A stretch of 64,000 nucleotides of DNA from Dehalococcoidia bacterium (GCA_032249735.1 JAVVHA010000010.1:1-64000), one strand, 5' to 3'; counted from the first letter of the stretch, positions 7,653 through 17,907 are shown. Notes: generated from the letters alone by a model not told the origin. Numbers and translations: made by a program.

Positions 7653-9134
7653 CTATTGGGGAGGCTCCTGGTTGCGCAAAAGGGGGATGGCGCCGTGGCG
7701 CAAGGCCTCCTCCAGGAGATGTCCCCCCTTAGGCCTGTGGGGTGTCTCCCCCAGCTCGCACCGCACGGCCACCCGGCGGCCCAGGACGCGGGCCGCCGCC
7801 TGCTCCAGCACCTCCAGGTATTCTGGTCGGTCCACCTGCTGCACCAGCTGGGGGAAGGGGAAGGCGAGGACGAGGGTGTCGCCCTCGAGGGCCTTCAGGG
7901 TAGCCTGGCGGACGTAGTGGGAGAGGCTCAGGTTCATCTGCTGGCAGGCCTTGGCCAGCTCCTCCACCAGTTGGGGGCTGGGCGGAGGTGTGGGGGATGG
8001 GGCCTCCTCCTGTAGGGGCGGCGAGGGAAGGGCTACCTCGTGGGACGGGGTAGGTGGCGGGGCCATGAGACGAGCCAGGGCCAGCTCCAAGGGAAGGGGG
8101 GAGAAGGGGTCTTCACGCAGATCGACGGTGGCCAGGGCCTGCAGGGCCCCCACCACCTTCTGGGGAGAGGTGTGGGAGGCCAGGGCCTGCACCTCTTCCA
8201 TCTCCTCGGGGGCGAGGCCAGCTAGATCGGGGGCGCCGGCCTGCACCAGCAGGAGCTGACGCAAAAACTCCACGGCCTCGGCCGCCAGGCGGCGCATGTC
8301 GGCCCCCTCTTCCTGGGCGGCGGCCACGGCCCTAAGGGCGTCTGCCAGGTTCCCGTGGAGGATGCATCTGGCGAGCTCCCGTCCCCTTCCCCTGCTCTCA
8401 AGGCCCAGGGCGGCCTGCACCTGCTCCGGGCTGGGGGATGGGCCATAATGGGTTGTGACCTGCTCCAGCAGGTTGATGGCGTCCCTTAGGGAGCCGGCGG
8501 CGCATCGGGCGATGTCCCGCAGGCTGGCGGCCGTCAGGGAGAAGCCTTCCTCGCTACAGATGTCGGAGAGCCTCTTCACCGCCGCCTCCAGTGGTATGCG
8601 GCGTAGGTCGAAGCGCTGGCAGCGGGAGATGATGGTGGGAGGTAGCTTATGGGGCTCGGTAGTGGCCAGGACGAAGATAACATGCGGGGGTGGCTCCTCT
8701 AGGGTCTTAAGGAGGGCGTTGTGGGCTTCCTGGGTGAGCATGTGCACCTCGTCCACCAGGTACACCTTATACCGGCCCCCCATGGGGGCCAGGCCCACCC
8801 GTTCCCGCAGGCGGCGGATCTCGTCGATGCCACGGTTGCTGGCAGCGTCCATCTCCACCAGGTCTGGGGCCTGCCCCCTGAGGTACTCCTGGCAGGAGGG
8901 GCAGCGGTTGCAAGGCTCCCCATCTTGGGGGGAGGGGCAGTTGACGGCTTTGGCAATGAGGCGCCCCAGGGAGGTCTTGCCGGTGCCACGGGGGCCACAG
9001 AGGAGGTAGGCATGGGCCAGGCGTCCGGTGGCCACAGCGTTGCGCAGGGTGCGGGTGACGTGGTCCTGCCCCACCACCTCGGCAAAGCGCTGGGGACGCC
9101 ACTTGCGGTAGAGGACTTGCCCTTGCTCCTCCAT
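7653..9134 (-). CDS. dnaX: DNA polymerase III subunit gamma/tau
   Basis: This clamp-loader ATPase has N-terminal LYRKWRPQRFAEVVGQ, Walker A GPRGTGKTS (about residue 47), a zinc module CPSPQDGEPCNRCPSC, Walker B VYLVDEVHM and sensor ISRCQRF, then the clamp-loader domain III. The C-terminal part is proline-rich and short (total 493 aa). No A-rich slippery site was noticed, so one product is assumed. A TATACT (minus strand, 9150-9145) just upstream could be its -10. The start ATG has no strong Shine-Dalgarno (GGCGTAGG). Confidence 0.95.
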   Translation of the reverse strand: MEEQGQVLYRKWRPQRFAEVVGQDHVTRTLRNAVATGRLAHAYLLCGPRGTGKTSLGRLIAKAVNCPSPQDGEPCNRCPSCQEYLRGQAPDLVEMDAASNRGIDEIRRLRERVGLAPMGGRYKVYLVDEVHMLTQEAHNALLKTLEEPPPHVIFVLATTEPHKLPPTIISRCQRFDLRRIPLEAAVKRLSDICSEEGFSLTAASLRDIARCAAGSLRDAINLLEQVTTHYGPSPSPEQVQAALGLESRGRGRELARCILHGNLADALRAVAAAQEEGADMRRLAAEAVEFLRQLLLVQAGAPDLAGLAPEEMEEVQALASHTSPQKVVGALQALATVDLREDPFSPLPLELALARLMAPPPTPSHEVALPSPPLQEEAPSPTPPPSPQLVEELAKACQQMNLSLSHYVRQATLKALEGDTLVLAFPFPQLVQQVDRPEYLEVLEQAAARVLGRRVAVRCELGETPHRPKGGHLLEEALRHGAIPLLRNQEPPQ

Positions 9135-9184
9135 CCTACGCCCTAGTATAAGTGTTCGGAAGCCAGGGCGTGGACTAGCCTATG

Positions 9185-9673
9185 TCAAGTGGAGGGATGG
9201 CCGTAGCTCCCCTCTCCGGGCCCGTAGCCGAGGCGGGTCAGGATCTCCTCCTCCCGGGCGCGCATGATGCGCTCCTCCTGGGGCTGGGAGTGGTCGTAGC
9301 CCAGAAGGTGCAAGATGCCGTGCACCAGTAGGTGGGCCACCTCCTGTTGCAGGGTCCGTCCCCCTTCTTGTGCCTGGCGTTGGGCGGTGGGGAGGGAGAT
9401 GACCACCTCCCCCAGAGGCCTGGGGATACGGGGGACTCGTGGGAATTCCTCGCCCTCCTGCAGAGAGAAGGAGAGGACGTCAGTGGGGGCGTCCTCGTGG
9501 GCGTAGGTGCGGTTCAGCTCCCGCACTGTATCGTCGTCGGCCACTACGATGCCCAGCTGCCCGTCCCCTAGCCCTTCGGCCAGGAGGGCGGTGCGGGCCA
9601 CCTCCCGCAGCCAGCGGGAGGGCAAGCGGCGGTGGAAGGGGGGGTGGACCCGGACATCGATGCGCAGAGGCAT
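9185..9673 (-). CDS. ybeY: endoribonuclease / rRNA maturation factor YbeY
   Basis: This metalloprotein acts in 16S rRNA 3' processing and ribosome quality control. The zinc-binding signature HLLVHGILHLLGYDH is seen near residues 118-132, with TDVLSFSL upstream. It has 162 aa. It begins one base after the nuoN stop on the same strand, so it is probably the last cistron of the complex I transcript, an unusual partner. Confidence 0.95.
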   Translation of the reverse strand: MPLRIDVRVHPPFHRRLPSRWLREVARTALLAEGLGDGQLGIVVADDDTVRELNRTYAHEDAPTDVLSFSLQEGEEFPRVPRIPRPLGEVVISLPTAQRQAQEGGRTLQQEVAHLLVHGILHLLGYDHSQPQEERIMRAREEEILTRLGYGPGEGSYGHPST

Positions 9674-9674
9674 G

Positions 9675-11141
9675 TTAGATGAGGGCTCCCGCCGCCCTCT
9701 CGGCGGCCTCCAGCAGGGGGAAAGGGAAGATGCCCACCACCAGGAGGCCCACGGTGGCGGCAGCCGTCACTGCTCCCAGTAGGGGGGTGGGGCGCACCTC
9801 CCCGGGGGCCGCAGGCTCTCCCACGAACATGGTCAACACCACCCGTAGGTAGTAATAGGCAGAGACGACGCTGTTGACCACCCCTAGCACCGCCAGCCAC
9901 ACCAGGTGGGCCTGGATGGCGGCGTTGAAGATGTAAAGCTTGGCCACGAACCCAGCGGTGGGAGGTATCCCCGTGAGGGACACAAGACACATGGTCAGGG
10001 CCAAGGCCAGCAGGGGCGAGCGGCGGGCCATTCCTGAGTAATCGGCTATCTCGTCTGTGCCGATGTGGCGGGAGATGGCGATGATGACGGCAAAAGCGCC
10101 CATGTTGGTGAAGGCATAAGACCCCAGGAAGAAGAGGACGCCTCCCGTCCCCAGCTCCCGTTGCGGGTCGCCGGCGGCCACCGCCGCCAGGCCGATGAGG
10201 AAATACCCCGCCTGAGCGATGGAGCTGTAACCAAGCATCCGCTTGATATCGCTCTGAACCAGGGCCATGACGTTGCCCAGCACCATGGATAGAGCAGAGA
10301 GGACGGCGAACATCGTGGCCCATTCGCGGGCCAGGGGCTCCACCCCCAAGGCGTCCACGAATACCCGTAGGGCAGCGGCAAAGCCCCCGGCTTTGGACGC
10401 CACCGAGAGGTAGGCCGTCACCGGCGTGGGCGCCCCTTGGTACACGTCTGGCACCCACATCTGGAAGGGGACGATGGCCATCTTGAAGCCCAGGCCGGCG
10501 GCCAGGAAGATGAAGGCCAGCACCATCACTGGCCGTCGCTCCGCCAGGGCGGCGGGCACTGCCTCCCGCACCTGGGCCAGGGAGGTGTGGCCCGTGGCGC
10601 CGAAGAGGAGGGCGATGCCATAGAGGGTTATGGCGGCGCTTATGGCCCCCAGGACGATGTACTTGATGGCGGCCTCGGCTCCCCGATCGTCCCGGAGGAA
10701 GCCCACCAGCACGAACTGGGCCAGGCTGGTGAGCTCCAGGGCTACGAACAGGGAGATGAGGTCGGTGGCCCCTGCCAGGGTCATGAGCCCCGCCCCCGAG
10801 GCCAACATGAGAGCGTAATACTCCGCCTGGTGGCGTCCCTCCCCCAGATAGTCGGGAGAGACCAGCACAGCCGCCCCCGTCACCGCCGCCACCAGCAGGG
10901 CGAAGTAGAGGGAGAAGGCGTCCAGGGTATAGGCCCCTTGGAAGGCGGCCCCTTCAGAGCCGGCCATGGCGTGGGCCGCCCCCCAGGCCACCGCCCCTGC
11001 CGGCCCTAGGACAGCCAGGGCCCAAGTCCCCCTGCCCCGCCAAGGCCCCAGCAAGGGCAAAAGGAAGGCATCGGCCAGGAGGAGGGCGCCAGCCACCGCT
11101 AGCATCACCAGGATGGGGCCCACCAGGTTAACGCTCTCCAT
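9675..11141 (-). CDS. nuoN: NADH-quinone oxidoreductase subunit N
   Basis: This antiporter-like membrane subunit of complex I probably carries one of the proton channels. About 14 hydrophobic segments are visible. The proton-antiporter core contains FKMAIVPFQMWVPDVYQGAPTP and DIKRMLGYSSIAQAGY, both typical of NuoN. It has 488 aa. It directly follows nuoM with no gap. Confidence 0.96.
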   Translation of the reverse strand: MESVNLVGPILVMLAVAGALLLADAFLLPLLGPWRGRGTWALAVLGPAGAVAWGAAHAMAGSEGAAFQGAYTLDAFSLYFALLVAAVTGAAVLVSPDYLGEGRHQAEYYALMLASGAGLMTLAGATDLISLFVALELTSLAQFVLVGFLRDDRGAEAAIKYIVLGAISAAITLYGIALLFGATGHTSLAQVREAVPAALAERRPVMVLAFIFLAAGLGFKMAIVPFQMWVPDVYQGAPTPVTAYLSVASKAGGFAAALRVFVDALGVEPLAREWATMFAVLSALSMVLGNVMALVQSDIKRMLGYSSIAQAGYFLIGLAAVAAGDPQRELGTGGVLFFLGSYAFTNMGAFAVIIAISRHIGTDEIADYSGMARRSPLLALALTMCLVSLTGIPPTAGFVAKLYIFNAAIQAHLVWLAVLGVVNSVVSAYYYLRVVLTMFVGEPAAPGEVRPTPLLGAVTAAATVGLLVVGIFPFPLLEAAERAAGALI

Positions 11142-12608
11142 CTAGGCCAACCTCTCGGCGATGGGCCTTACTCCCAGCTCCACCAGGTCCATCAGCACCG
11201 CTGGATAGAGGCCTATGAGGAGGATAGCCGCCATAAGGGCCATGGTGGGCACCCTCTCCCACCAGGCCACCGCCTCCCTAAGCCCATGCCAGGGGCGCCG
11301 CGGCTCCCCCCAGAAGACCCGCTGTACCATCCAAAGGATGTAGGCGGCGGCCAGTAGCACCCCCAACACCCCCATAATGGCCAAGGCCTGGTGCTTGGGG
11401 AAGGTGCCCAGGAACACCGTCGCCTCCGAGACGAAACCCGCTAGGGATGGCAGGCCCAGCGAGGCCAGGCCGGCGAACACCATCACCACCGTCAGGTAGG
11501 GGAGATGGGGGGCCAGGCCCCCTAGGTTTCGGATCTCCCGCGTGTGAGTACGCTCGTACACCAGCCCCACCATGACGAACAGAAGACCCGTTATGAGCCC
11601 GTGGGTGAACATCTGCATGGAGGCCCCCACCAGCCCCACCGTGCCCAGGGCCGAGGCCCCCAACAAAACGTATCCCATATGGCTGACGCTGGAGTAGGCG
11701 ATGAGGCGCTTGAGGTCGTCCTGCATGAGGGTGGCCAGCGCTCCATAGAGGATGCTGGCGGCAGCGAAGGCCCCCAGATATAGGGAGGCCTGCTGGGCCA
11801 CCTCCGGCAGGATGGAGAGGCATAGGCGTAGGATGCCATATCCCCCCATCTTTAGCAGCACCCCGGCCAAAATGACGCTCACTGCCGTGGGGGCATCGGT
11901 GTGGGCATCGGGGAGCCAGGTGTGCAAGGGCACCACCGGCAGCTTGACGCCAAAGCCCACCATCAGGAAGGCGAAGATGGCCTCCGCCGGCAAGACCGCC
12001 TCCCGCAGAGGCCCCATCGCTTGCAGCTCCCGCATGTCGAAGGTCCCCGCCGCCAGCCCCAGGGCTAGGATGCCCACCAACATGAAGGCGGAGCCGAAGA
12101 AGGTGAAGAACACGTATTTCCAGGCCGAATAGATGCGCCTCCCCGTCCCCCAGATGGAGATGAGGAAATACATGGGCACCAGCTCCAGCTCAAAAAAGAG
12201 GAAGAAGAGCACCAGGTCCAGGGCGGAGAAGACGCCCAGAAGGCTTGTCTCCAGCACCAAAAGCCAGGCGAAATACTCCTTAGGCCTTAGCTGCACATCC
12301 CACGATACCAGCACGGCCACCGTCGTGAGGAAGGCCGTCAGCACCACTAGGGGCAAAGAGAGGCCGTCCACCCCTAGCATGTATTGGATAGCGAAGGGGG
12401 CCAACCGGGAGCTGAGCCATTGGTGTCGGTCCACGAACTGGAACTGCTCCCCACCTCGGTCGTAAGCAGCGAAGAGGGTAAGGGCCAGGGCCAGACAGAC
12501 CAGGGAGGTGGCCAGGGCCAGCCACCGTGCCTCCATCTGACGGTGGCGGGGCAGGAGGGCTACCGCCGCCGCCCCCGCCAGAGGCAAGAACACTAAAAGC
12601 GAGAGCAC
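11142..12608 (-). CDS. nuoM: NADH-quinone oxidoreductase subunit M
   Basis: Antiporter-like complex I membrane subunit. Typical signatures: FFELELVPMYFLI, KLPVVPLHTWLPDAHTDAPT and DDLKRLIAYSSVSHMGY. The 488 aa chain is nearly all transmembrane helices. It sits 12 bp after nuoL and abuts nuoN. Confidence 0.97.
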   Translation of the reverse strand: MLSLLVFLPLAGAAAVALLPRHRQMEARWLALATSLVCLALALTLFAAYDRGGEQFQFVDRHQWLSSRLAPFAIQYMLGVDGLSLPLVVLTAFLTTVAVLVSWDVQLRPKEYFAWLLVLETSLLGVFSALDLVLFFLFFELELVPMYFLISIWGTGRRIYSAWKYVFFTFFGSAFMLVGILALGLAAGTFDMRELQAMGPLREAVLPAEAIFAFLMVGFGVKLPVVPLHTWLPDAHTDAPTAVSVILAGVLLKMGGYGILRLCLSILPEVAQQASLYLGAFAAASILYGALATLMQDDLKRLIAYSSVSHMGYVLLGASALGTVGLVGASMQMFTHGLITGLLFVMVGLVYERTHTREIRNLGGLAPHLPYLTVVMVFAGLASLGLPSLAGFVSEATVFLGTFPKHQALAIMGVLGVLLAAAYILWMVQRVFWGEPRRPWHGLREAVAWWERVPTMALMAAILLIGLYPAVLMDLVELGVRPIAERLA

Positions 12609-12620
12609 CTTATACCTCCC

Positions 12621-14546
12621 TTATGGGTTGGACATCAGGATGACGACCACGGCCACAATGGCCCCCAGGGCGATGGCCGCCCCGTACACCTGGGCCTGCC
12701 CCACCTGGACCAGGCGTAGCCTATGGGCCGCGGCCCGCAAGAAAGCTGCCACCCCATTGGCCAGGCCGTCCACCACCCTCTGGTCCCAGAGGTGGAGGCC
12801 CCTTGCCACCCCCTGCAGCACAAGCCCCCTGGCGACGGCCCCCTCATATAGGTCGTCCAGGAAGAACTTGCGCTCCAGCACCAAGGGCAGCGGCCAGAGG
12901 GCCCGACGTACCGTCTCCGCCTTCACCAGTCCCAGCCCGTAGATGGCCCAAGCCACCACCAAGCCGCCCACCCCTATCGCTACCGAGGCCGCGGCGATGC
13001 CTGGTCGGAATTGGGGCTCGGCTGCCAGCCCCTCCTGGGGCAGGGACCCCAGCAGCAGCTCCTCCAGCCCTTTGCCCAAGTTCACCAGCCCGACAGTGAC
13101 CGCCAGGGCGGCCAGGGCCACCATGGGCAGGATCATCACCGGCGGCGACTCGTGAGGGCCATGGTGGCCGTGTCCACCTGCCTCCCCGCCGCGGTACTGG
13201 CCGCCGAAGGTGAGGAAGAGGAGGCGGCCCATATACAAGGCGGTGAGGAAGACCCCCACCAGCAGGGCCCAGAACACCTGAGGCCGCGTTTCCCAAGCTA
13301 CGGCCAACAGCTCGTCCTTGCTCCAGAACCCTGCCAGGGGGAAGATGCCCACCAAGGCCAGGGCGGCCACAGCGGTGGTGGCGAAGGTGACGGGCATGGG
13401 GCGGGCCAACCCCCCCATCTTGCGCATATCGAAGGTGCCTGTGGCGTGGTTCACCGAGCCCGCCCCCAGGAAGAGGAGGGCCTTAAAAAAGGCGTGGGTG
13501 AACAGGTGGAAGATGGCCGGGGCGAAGCCCAATGCCCCCAGCCCGGCCATCATGTACCCCAACTGACTGATGGTGGAGTAGGCCAGCACCCGCTTGATAT
13601 CTGTCATCACCAGACCCAGGAGGCCAGCCATCACCGCCGTCACCGCACCGATGACGGCCACAGTGGTGGAGGCCTCCTCCGACAGGGCATAGATGGGGAA
13701 GAGGCGGGCCACCAAGTATACGCCTGCCGCCACCATGGTGGCGGCATGGATGAGGGCCGAGACAGGGGTGGGACCCTCCATGGCGTCGGGCAGCCACACG
13801 TGCAACGGGAACTGGGCCGACTTGCCCGCCGCCCCGGCGAACACCCCCCCAGCGAAGAAGGCCAGGACGCCGGCTCCCATTCCCCCCCTAAGGGCCGCCT
13901 CCTGGATAGCTGCTATGTCCAGCTCCCCCGTCTCCCTCCAGACCAAGAGGATGGCCGAGAGGAGCCCCAGATCCCCTAGTCTGGTCACCAGGAAGGCCTT
14001 GGTGGCCGCCCGTCTGGCGGCATCCCTCTGGAACCAGAACCCGATGAGCAGATAGGAGCACAGCCCCACCAGCTCCCAGAACACGAACAACTGCAGGATG
14101 CTGGCGGCCGCCACTAGCCCCAGCATGGAGCCAGTGAAAAGGCTCATGAAGGCGAAGTAGCGGCTGTAGCCTGGGTCCTCAGCCATATACCCCTGTGAGT
14201 AGACCTGGACCATCAGGGAGACGCCGCTGACCACCACCAGCATGATGGCGCTGAGGCCGTCCAGGCGGAGGCCTATGTCCACCCTCAAGTCCCCCACCTC
14301 TACCCACCGATGAGGGGCGAAGCCTAGGGGATGGCCATGGGCCCCGGCCGCCGAGTCCAGAGCCCACAGCGAGAGCCCCAGGGATACGGCGATGCCCAAG
14401 ATGGTGAGATAGCCGCTCCACGCTGGGGCCCAGAAGCGCAGCCCTAAAACTCGTAATAAGGAGGCGAAGGATATGATGGCAAAAGACCCCAAGGGGGCCA
14501 GGACGATGGCCCAGACCGCCGCCTCCGGGACCTCTGGCAGCATCAT
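12621..14546 (-). CDS. nuoL: NADH-quinone oxidoreductase subunit L
   Basis: The largest antiporter-like membrane subunit (about 640 aa), with the C-terminal amphipathic helix that spans the membrane arm. Signatures: FWELVGLCSYLLIGFW, KSAQFPLHVWLPDAMEGPTP and DIKRVLAYSTISQLGYM. The frame is open further upstream, but the start is placed at the ATG pair 14546/14543 after GAGGAAGGT, overlapping the stop of the preceding 64-aa gene as ATGA. Confidence 0.96.
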   Translation of the reverse strand: MMLPEVPEAAVWAIVLAPLGSFAIISFASLLRVLGLRFWAPAWSGYLTILGIAVSLGLSLWALDSAAGAHGHPLGFAPHRWVEVGDLRVDIGLRLDGLSAIMLVVVSGVSLMVQVYSQGYMAEDPGYSRYFAFMSLFTGSMLGLVAAASILQLFVFWELVGLCSYLLIGFWFQRDAARRAATKAFLVTRLGDLGLLSAILLVWRETGELDIAAIQEAALRGGMGAGVLAFFAGGVFAGAAGKSAQFPLHVWLPDAMEGPTPVSALIHAATMVAAGVYLVARLFPIYALSEEASTTVAVIGAVTAVMAGLLGLVMTDIKRVLAYSTISQLGYMMAGLGALGFAPAIFHLFTHAFFKALLFLGAGSVNHATGTFDMRKMGGLARPMPVTFATTAVAALALVGIFPLAGFWSKDELLAVAWETRPQVFWALLVGVFLTALYMGRLLFLTFGGQYRGGEAGGHGHHGPHESPPVMILPMVALAALAVTVGLVNLGKGLEELLLGSLPQEGLAAEPQFRPGIAAASVAIGVGGLVVAWAIYGLGLVKAETVRRALWPLPLVLERKFFLDDLYEGAVARGLVLQGVARGLHLWDQRVVDGLANGVAAFLRAAAHRLRLVQVGQAQVYGAAIALGAIVAVVVILMSNP

Positions 14547-14737
14547 ACCTTCCTCAAGATCTCCCTGGCCACGTGGGCCTTCCCCCAGGGCACATAGATG
14601 ACGTGGGGCTCCAGCTCCGCCGCCTCCTGCCAACCGGAGGCCGGCACCACCAGCACGGCCAGGGCCTCAGCGTTGAAAAGCTCCTTCCACATCTCCGCTA
14701 CGTAGGCGTTGCTCACCTCCATGAACTTAGCCCACAT
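14543..14737 (-). CDS. small DUF2007-like protein embedded in the complex I operon
   Basis: A 64-aa ORF fills the space between nuoK (4 bp upstream) and nuoL (4-bp overlap, ATGA), so it is almost certainly translated. MEVSNAYVAEMWKELFNAEA then a beta-type LAVLVVP and a C-terminal VIYVPWGKAHVAREIL resemble the ferredoxin-like DUF2007 fold (putative signal-transducing protein). It has no cysteines and no membrane segment. A role in complex I assembly or regulation is conceivable, but nothing shows it directly. Confidence 0.7.
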   Translation of the reverse strand: MWAKFMEVSNAYVAEMWKELFNAEALAVLVVPASGWQEAAELEPHVIYVPWGKAHVAREILRKV

Positions 14738-14741
14738 GCCC

Positions 14742-15056
14742 TCACCACCTCAGTACATCGGCCCGGTCCACGTCCACCGTCTGCCGCCGGCGGTAGAAGG
14801 CCATGGCCAGGGCCAGGGCCACCGCCGCCTCGGCCGCTGCCACAGTGATGGAGAAGACCACCAGCACCTGGCCAGCCAGAGCCTCCGCGGCCTCCAAGAA
14901 CCGGGAAAAGGCCACCAGCGTCACATTGGCCCCGTTAAACATGAGCTCTATGCCCATGAGCACACCTATGATGTTCCGCTTGGACAGGCTCAGGAGGAGG
15001 CCGATGCCGAAAAGGATGGCCCCCACTACCAGGAAGTGTTCCAGCCCCACGGACAT
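14742..15056 (-). CDS. nuoK: NADH-quinone oxidoreductase subunit K
   Basis: Small membrane subunit (104 aa, three transmembrane helices) with the buried glutamates of the proton pathway: GIELMFNGANVTLVAF carries the helix-2 Glu and AAAEAAVALALA the helix-3 Glu. It starts MSVGLEHFLVVG and is four bases after nuoJ. Confidence 0.96.
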   Translation of the reverse strand: MSVGLEHFLVVGAILFGIGLLLSLSKRNIIGVLMGIELMFNGANVTLVAFSRFLEAAEALAGQVLVVFSITVAAAEAAVALALAMAFYRRRQTVDVDRADVLRW

Positions 15057-15059
15057 CCT

Positions 15060-15551
15060 TCACTCCTCCCGTACCAGCACTATGGCCCCCAACATGGCCG
15101 CCAGGAGGAGGACGGAGGCTACCTCGAAGGGCAAGACGTAGCGGCTGAGGAGAGCTTCGCCGATGGCCGCTGCCGTCTCCGTTAGCCCCTCCTTGACCTG
15201 TGGCCCCCAGTGGGCCACTAGGGCCATCGTCGTCATGAGGGCGGTTATGGCCACCGCCAAGGCGAGGGCCGGCCAGCGCATGGCCGTCTCCGAATTGTCG
15301 CGGGCCCCCCTGGGCGTGAGGGCGATGACGAAGACCATCAGCACGGATATGGCTCCGGCATATATGAGGACCTGGGCCACGGCCAGAAAATCGGCCGAGA
15401 GGAGGACGAAGAGCCCCGCCACCCCCAGGAAGCTGCCCACCAGGGCCACCACCGCCCGCACCAAATCCCGCACCAATGCCACGGCCAGGGCCGAGCCCAC
15501 TGCGATGGCGCTCAGGGCCCAGAAGGCGGCTACGGCGCCCACGCCCTCCAA
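15060..15551 (-). CDS. nuoJ: NADH-quinone oxidoreductase subunit J
   Basis: Membrane subunit with five hydrophobic helices (163 aa). The NuoJ signature LSADFLAVAQVLIYAGAIS, which includes the helix involved in coupling, is clear. It directly follows nuoH; the usual nuoI between them is absent. Confidence 0.96.
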   Translation of the reverse strand: MEGVGAVAAFWALSAIAVGSALAVALVRDLVRAVVALVGSFLGVAGLFVLLSADFLAVAQVLIYAGAISVLMVFVIALTPRGARDNSETAMRWPALALAVAITALMTTMALVAHWGPQVKEGLTETAAAIGEALLSRYVLPFEVASVLLLAAMLGAIVLVREE

Positions 15552-15552
15552 C

Positions 15553-16812
15553 TCAGGCCTCCCTGGCCTCCTCCAAGGGGCGGTAGTAGATAGCCCCCAC
15601 CTCTTGCACCAAGAGGGGGCGCGCAGGCCTCCGCTCAGGCCGCAGCTGGCCCAGAAGCACGGCCCACCCCACCACCAGCACCCCCGCTAAGGCCAGGTTG
15701 CCCAGGGCGAAGGCCGGGAGTATTGCCGCTGCTGGTGCCCCCGTCTCACGCCACACCAGCACCTCCAGGCCGGCCACCAGCGTGTTCAGGAGCATCAGCG
15801 GCAGTAGGAACTTCCAGGCAAAGCCCATGAGCTGGTCGATGCGCAGGCGGGGCAGGGTCCCTCGCAGCCAGATGAAGAGGAAAAAGGCGCCATACACCTT
15901 GGCCAGGAAGATGACCCACCCCGGCACCCACTCCTCCAGGCCCCAGAGGGTCCAGCCCCCAAGCCAGAGGGTGGCCACCACCGCCGCCACGGCAAAGCCC
16001 GCTATATACTCCGCCAGCTGGAACATGCCCCAACGGATACCCCCATACTCCGTGTGGTAACCGGCCACGATCTCCGACTCCGCCTCGGCGATATCGGTGG
16101 GGGTGCGATTCACCTCTACAGCGCTGGCTATGATGAATCCTAGCAGGGCCAGGGGCTGCAGGAACACCAGCCACGCCTTGTATTGGCCTTGCCAGGCCAC
16201 GATGTCCCCCAGGCGCATGCTGCCCACGAAGATGGGGGCCGAGAGCAGGGCCAACACCTGCACCACCTCATAGGAGATGAGCATGGCCACGCTCCGCATG
16301 GCCCCCAGAAGGGAGTACTTGTTGGACGATGACCACCCGGCTACGAAGATGAAGAAGATGGCCGTGGAGCTGATGGCCGCCAGGTAGAGCACCCCCACGT
16401 TCAAGTCTGCCAGCACCATCCTCTCCCCGAAGGGGAATACGGCCATCACCGTAATGGCCGGCACCACCACCGCGATGGGCGCCAACCAGAAGAGGAGCCG
16501 GTCTGCCCCTCTTGGGGTCACCATCTCCTTGGCCAGCACCTTTAAGGCATCGGCTATGGGCTGCAGGAGGCCAAAGGGCCCGGCCCTGTTGGGGCCCAGG
16601 CGCACCTGCATGCGGGCTATAAGGCGCCTCTCGGCCCAGATGAAGAAGAGCTGGCTGCCAAGGGCCCACCCCAGCAAGGCCAACATGCCCACCAGGGATG
16701 AGACCACGTAGAGAAGCCAGGAAGGGGCCCCCACATCGGCCAACCATTCCAGGAAGGCGCCCACGGCATTGCCCAGGTCCCGCATGTCCCACCAGGGGGC
16801 CAGGGGTCTCAC
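15553..16812 (-). CDS. nuoH: NADH-quinone oxidoreductase subunit H
   Basis: The membrane subunit that forms the quinone-chamber entrance together with NuoB and NuoD. Diagnostic loops: [20 protein letters not shown] and [20 protein letters not shown]. It has about 8 helices and 419 aa, with a short C-terminal extension. Start ATG 16812 overlaps the nuoD stop by 4 bp (ATGA). Confidence 0.97.
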   Translation of the reverse strand: MRPLAPWWDMRDLGNAVGAFLEWLADVGAPSWLLYVVSSLVGMLALLGWALGSQLFFIWAERRLIARMQVRLGPNRAGPFGLLQPIADALKVLAKEMVTPRGADRLLFWLAPIAVVVPAITVMAVFPFGERMVLADLNVGVLYLAAISSTAIFFIFVAGWSSSNKYSLLGAMRSVAMLISYEVVQVLALLSAPIFVGSMRLGDIVAWQGQYKAWLVFLQPLALLGFIIASAVEVNRTPTDIAEAESEIVAGYHTEYGGIRWGMFQLAEYIAGFAVAAVVATLWLGGWTLWGLEEWVPGWVIFLAKVYGAFFLFIWLRGTLPRLRIDQLMGFAWKFLLPLMLLNTLVAGLEVLVWRETGAPAAAILPAFALGNLALAGVLVVGWAVLLGQLRPERRPARPLLVQEVGAIYYRPLEEAREA

Positions 16813-17903
16813 CGGTCCACCTCCCCCAACACGATGTCTACGCTGCCCAGGGTGATGATGGCATCGGCCACCGTCAGCCCCCGCACCATCTCAGGCAGGG
16901 GGGTGAGGTTGATGAGGGAGGGGGGCCGGATGTGGAAACGGAAGGGGGAAGGGCCGCCATCGCTCACCACATAGAATCCCAGCTCCCCCCGCGGCGACTC
17001 AATGCGTCCGTATGCCTCCCCCGGGGGAGGCCTGAGGGCTAGGGGGACCGGCGTCTGCACTGGCCCAGGAGGGATCATATGCAGGGCTTGCTCCAGGATG
17101 CGGACCGACTGGCGCATCTCCGCCAGCCGCACCAGGAAGCGGTCGTAGCAGTCGCCGTGGGTGCCCACGGGGATATCGAACTCCACCTGGTCGTAGGCGG
17201 CATAGGGATCGGCTTTGCGGATGTCCCAGGCCACCCCCGAGCCCCGCAACATGGGCCCGGAGACGGAGTAGGCGATGGCCTTGTCGGCCGGGAGGATGCC
17301 TATGCCCCGAGCACGGGCTACGATGATCTCGTTCTCCACCAGGAGCTCTTCGTATTCGCTGATGCGATGGGGCAGCTCCTGGACCAGGGCCCGCAGGCGG
17401 GGCAGGAACTCAGGGGGAAGGTCGCGGGCCACCCCACCGATGCGCATATAATTGGTGGTGAGGCGGGCACCGCAGGCCAGCTCGAAGAGGTCCAGCACCT
17501 TCTCCCGCTCCCGCAGCATGTACATGAGGGGGGTGTGCCAGGCGCCACAGTCGTTGACGAAGGTGCCGATGGCCATGCAATGGGAGGCGATGCGCTGCAG
17601 CTCGGCCATGATGGTGCGGATCCAGTGGGCCCTGGGCGGCACCTCGATGCCTGCCAGCTTCTCCACCGCCAAACAGTAGGCCAGGTTACCCGTCATGGCC
17701 GAGAGGTAGTCGGTGCGATCGGTGAAGGGGATGTTCTGGGTCCAGCTACGTTCCTCCGCCAGCTTCTCCATGGAGCGGTGGAGGTAGCCCATGATCATCT
17801 CGCAGTCCACGATGCGCTCCCCATCCAGGGTGAGCTTCATGCGGAAGACGCCATGGGTGCTGGGGTGCTGAGGGCCCACATTGACCACCAGGGGCTCGCC
17901 CAT
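16809..17903 (-). CDS. nuoD: NADH-quinone oxidoreductase subunit D
   Basis: The 49-kDa-type subunit that lines the quinone site. [17 protein letters not shown] near the N-terminus, [12 protein letters not shown] and the C-terminal [13 protein letters not shown] are textbook. The 364 aa length matches stand-alone NuoD. It starts 4 bp after nuoC, with no fusion to NuoC. Confidence 0.97.
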   Translation of the reverse strand: MGEPLVVNVGPQHPSTHGVFRMKLTLDGERIVDCEMIMGYLHRSMEKLAEERSWTQNIPFTDRTDYLSAMTGNLAYCLAVEKLAGIEVPPRAHWIRTIMAELQRIASHCMAIGTFVNDCGAWHTPLMYMLREREKVLDLFELACGARLTTNYMRIGGVARDLPPEFLPRLRALVQELPHRISEYEELLVENEIIVARARGIGILPADKAIAYSVSGPMLRGSGVAWDIRKADPYAAYDQVEFDIPVGTHGDCYDRFLVRLAEMRQSVRILEQALHMIPPGPVQTPVPLALRPPPGEAYGRIESPRGELGFYVVSDGGPSPFRFHIRPPSLINLTPLPEMVRGLTVADAIITLGSVDIVLGEVDR

Positions 17904-17907
17904 CGCT

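Noticed and set aside
13011-13979. 322-aa plus-strand ORF inside nuoL
   Set aside because: Low-complexity Gly/His/Gln-rich antisense shadow of nuoL.
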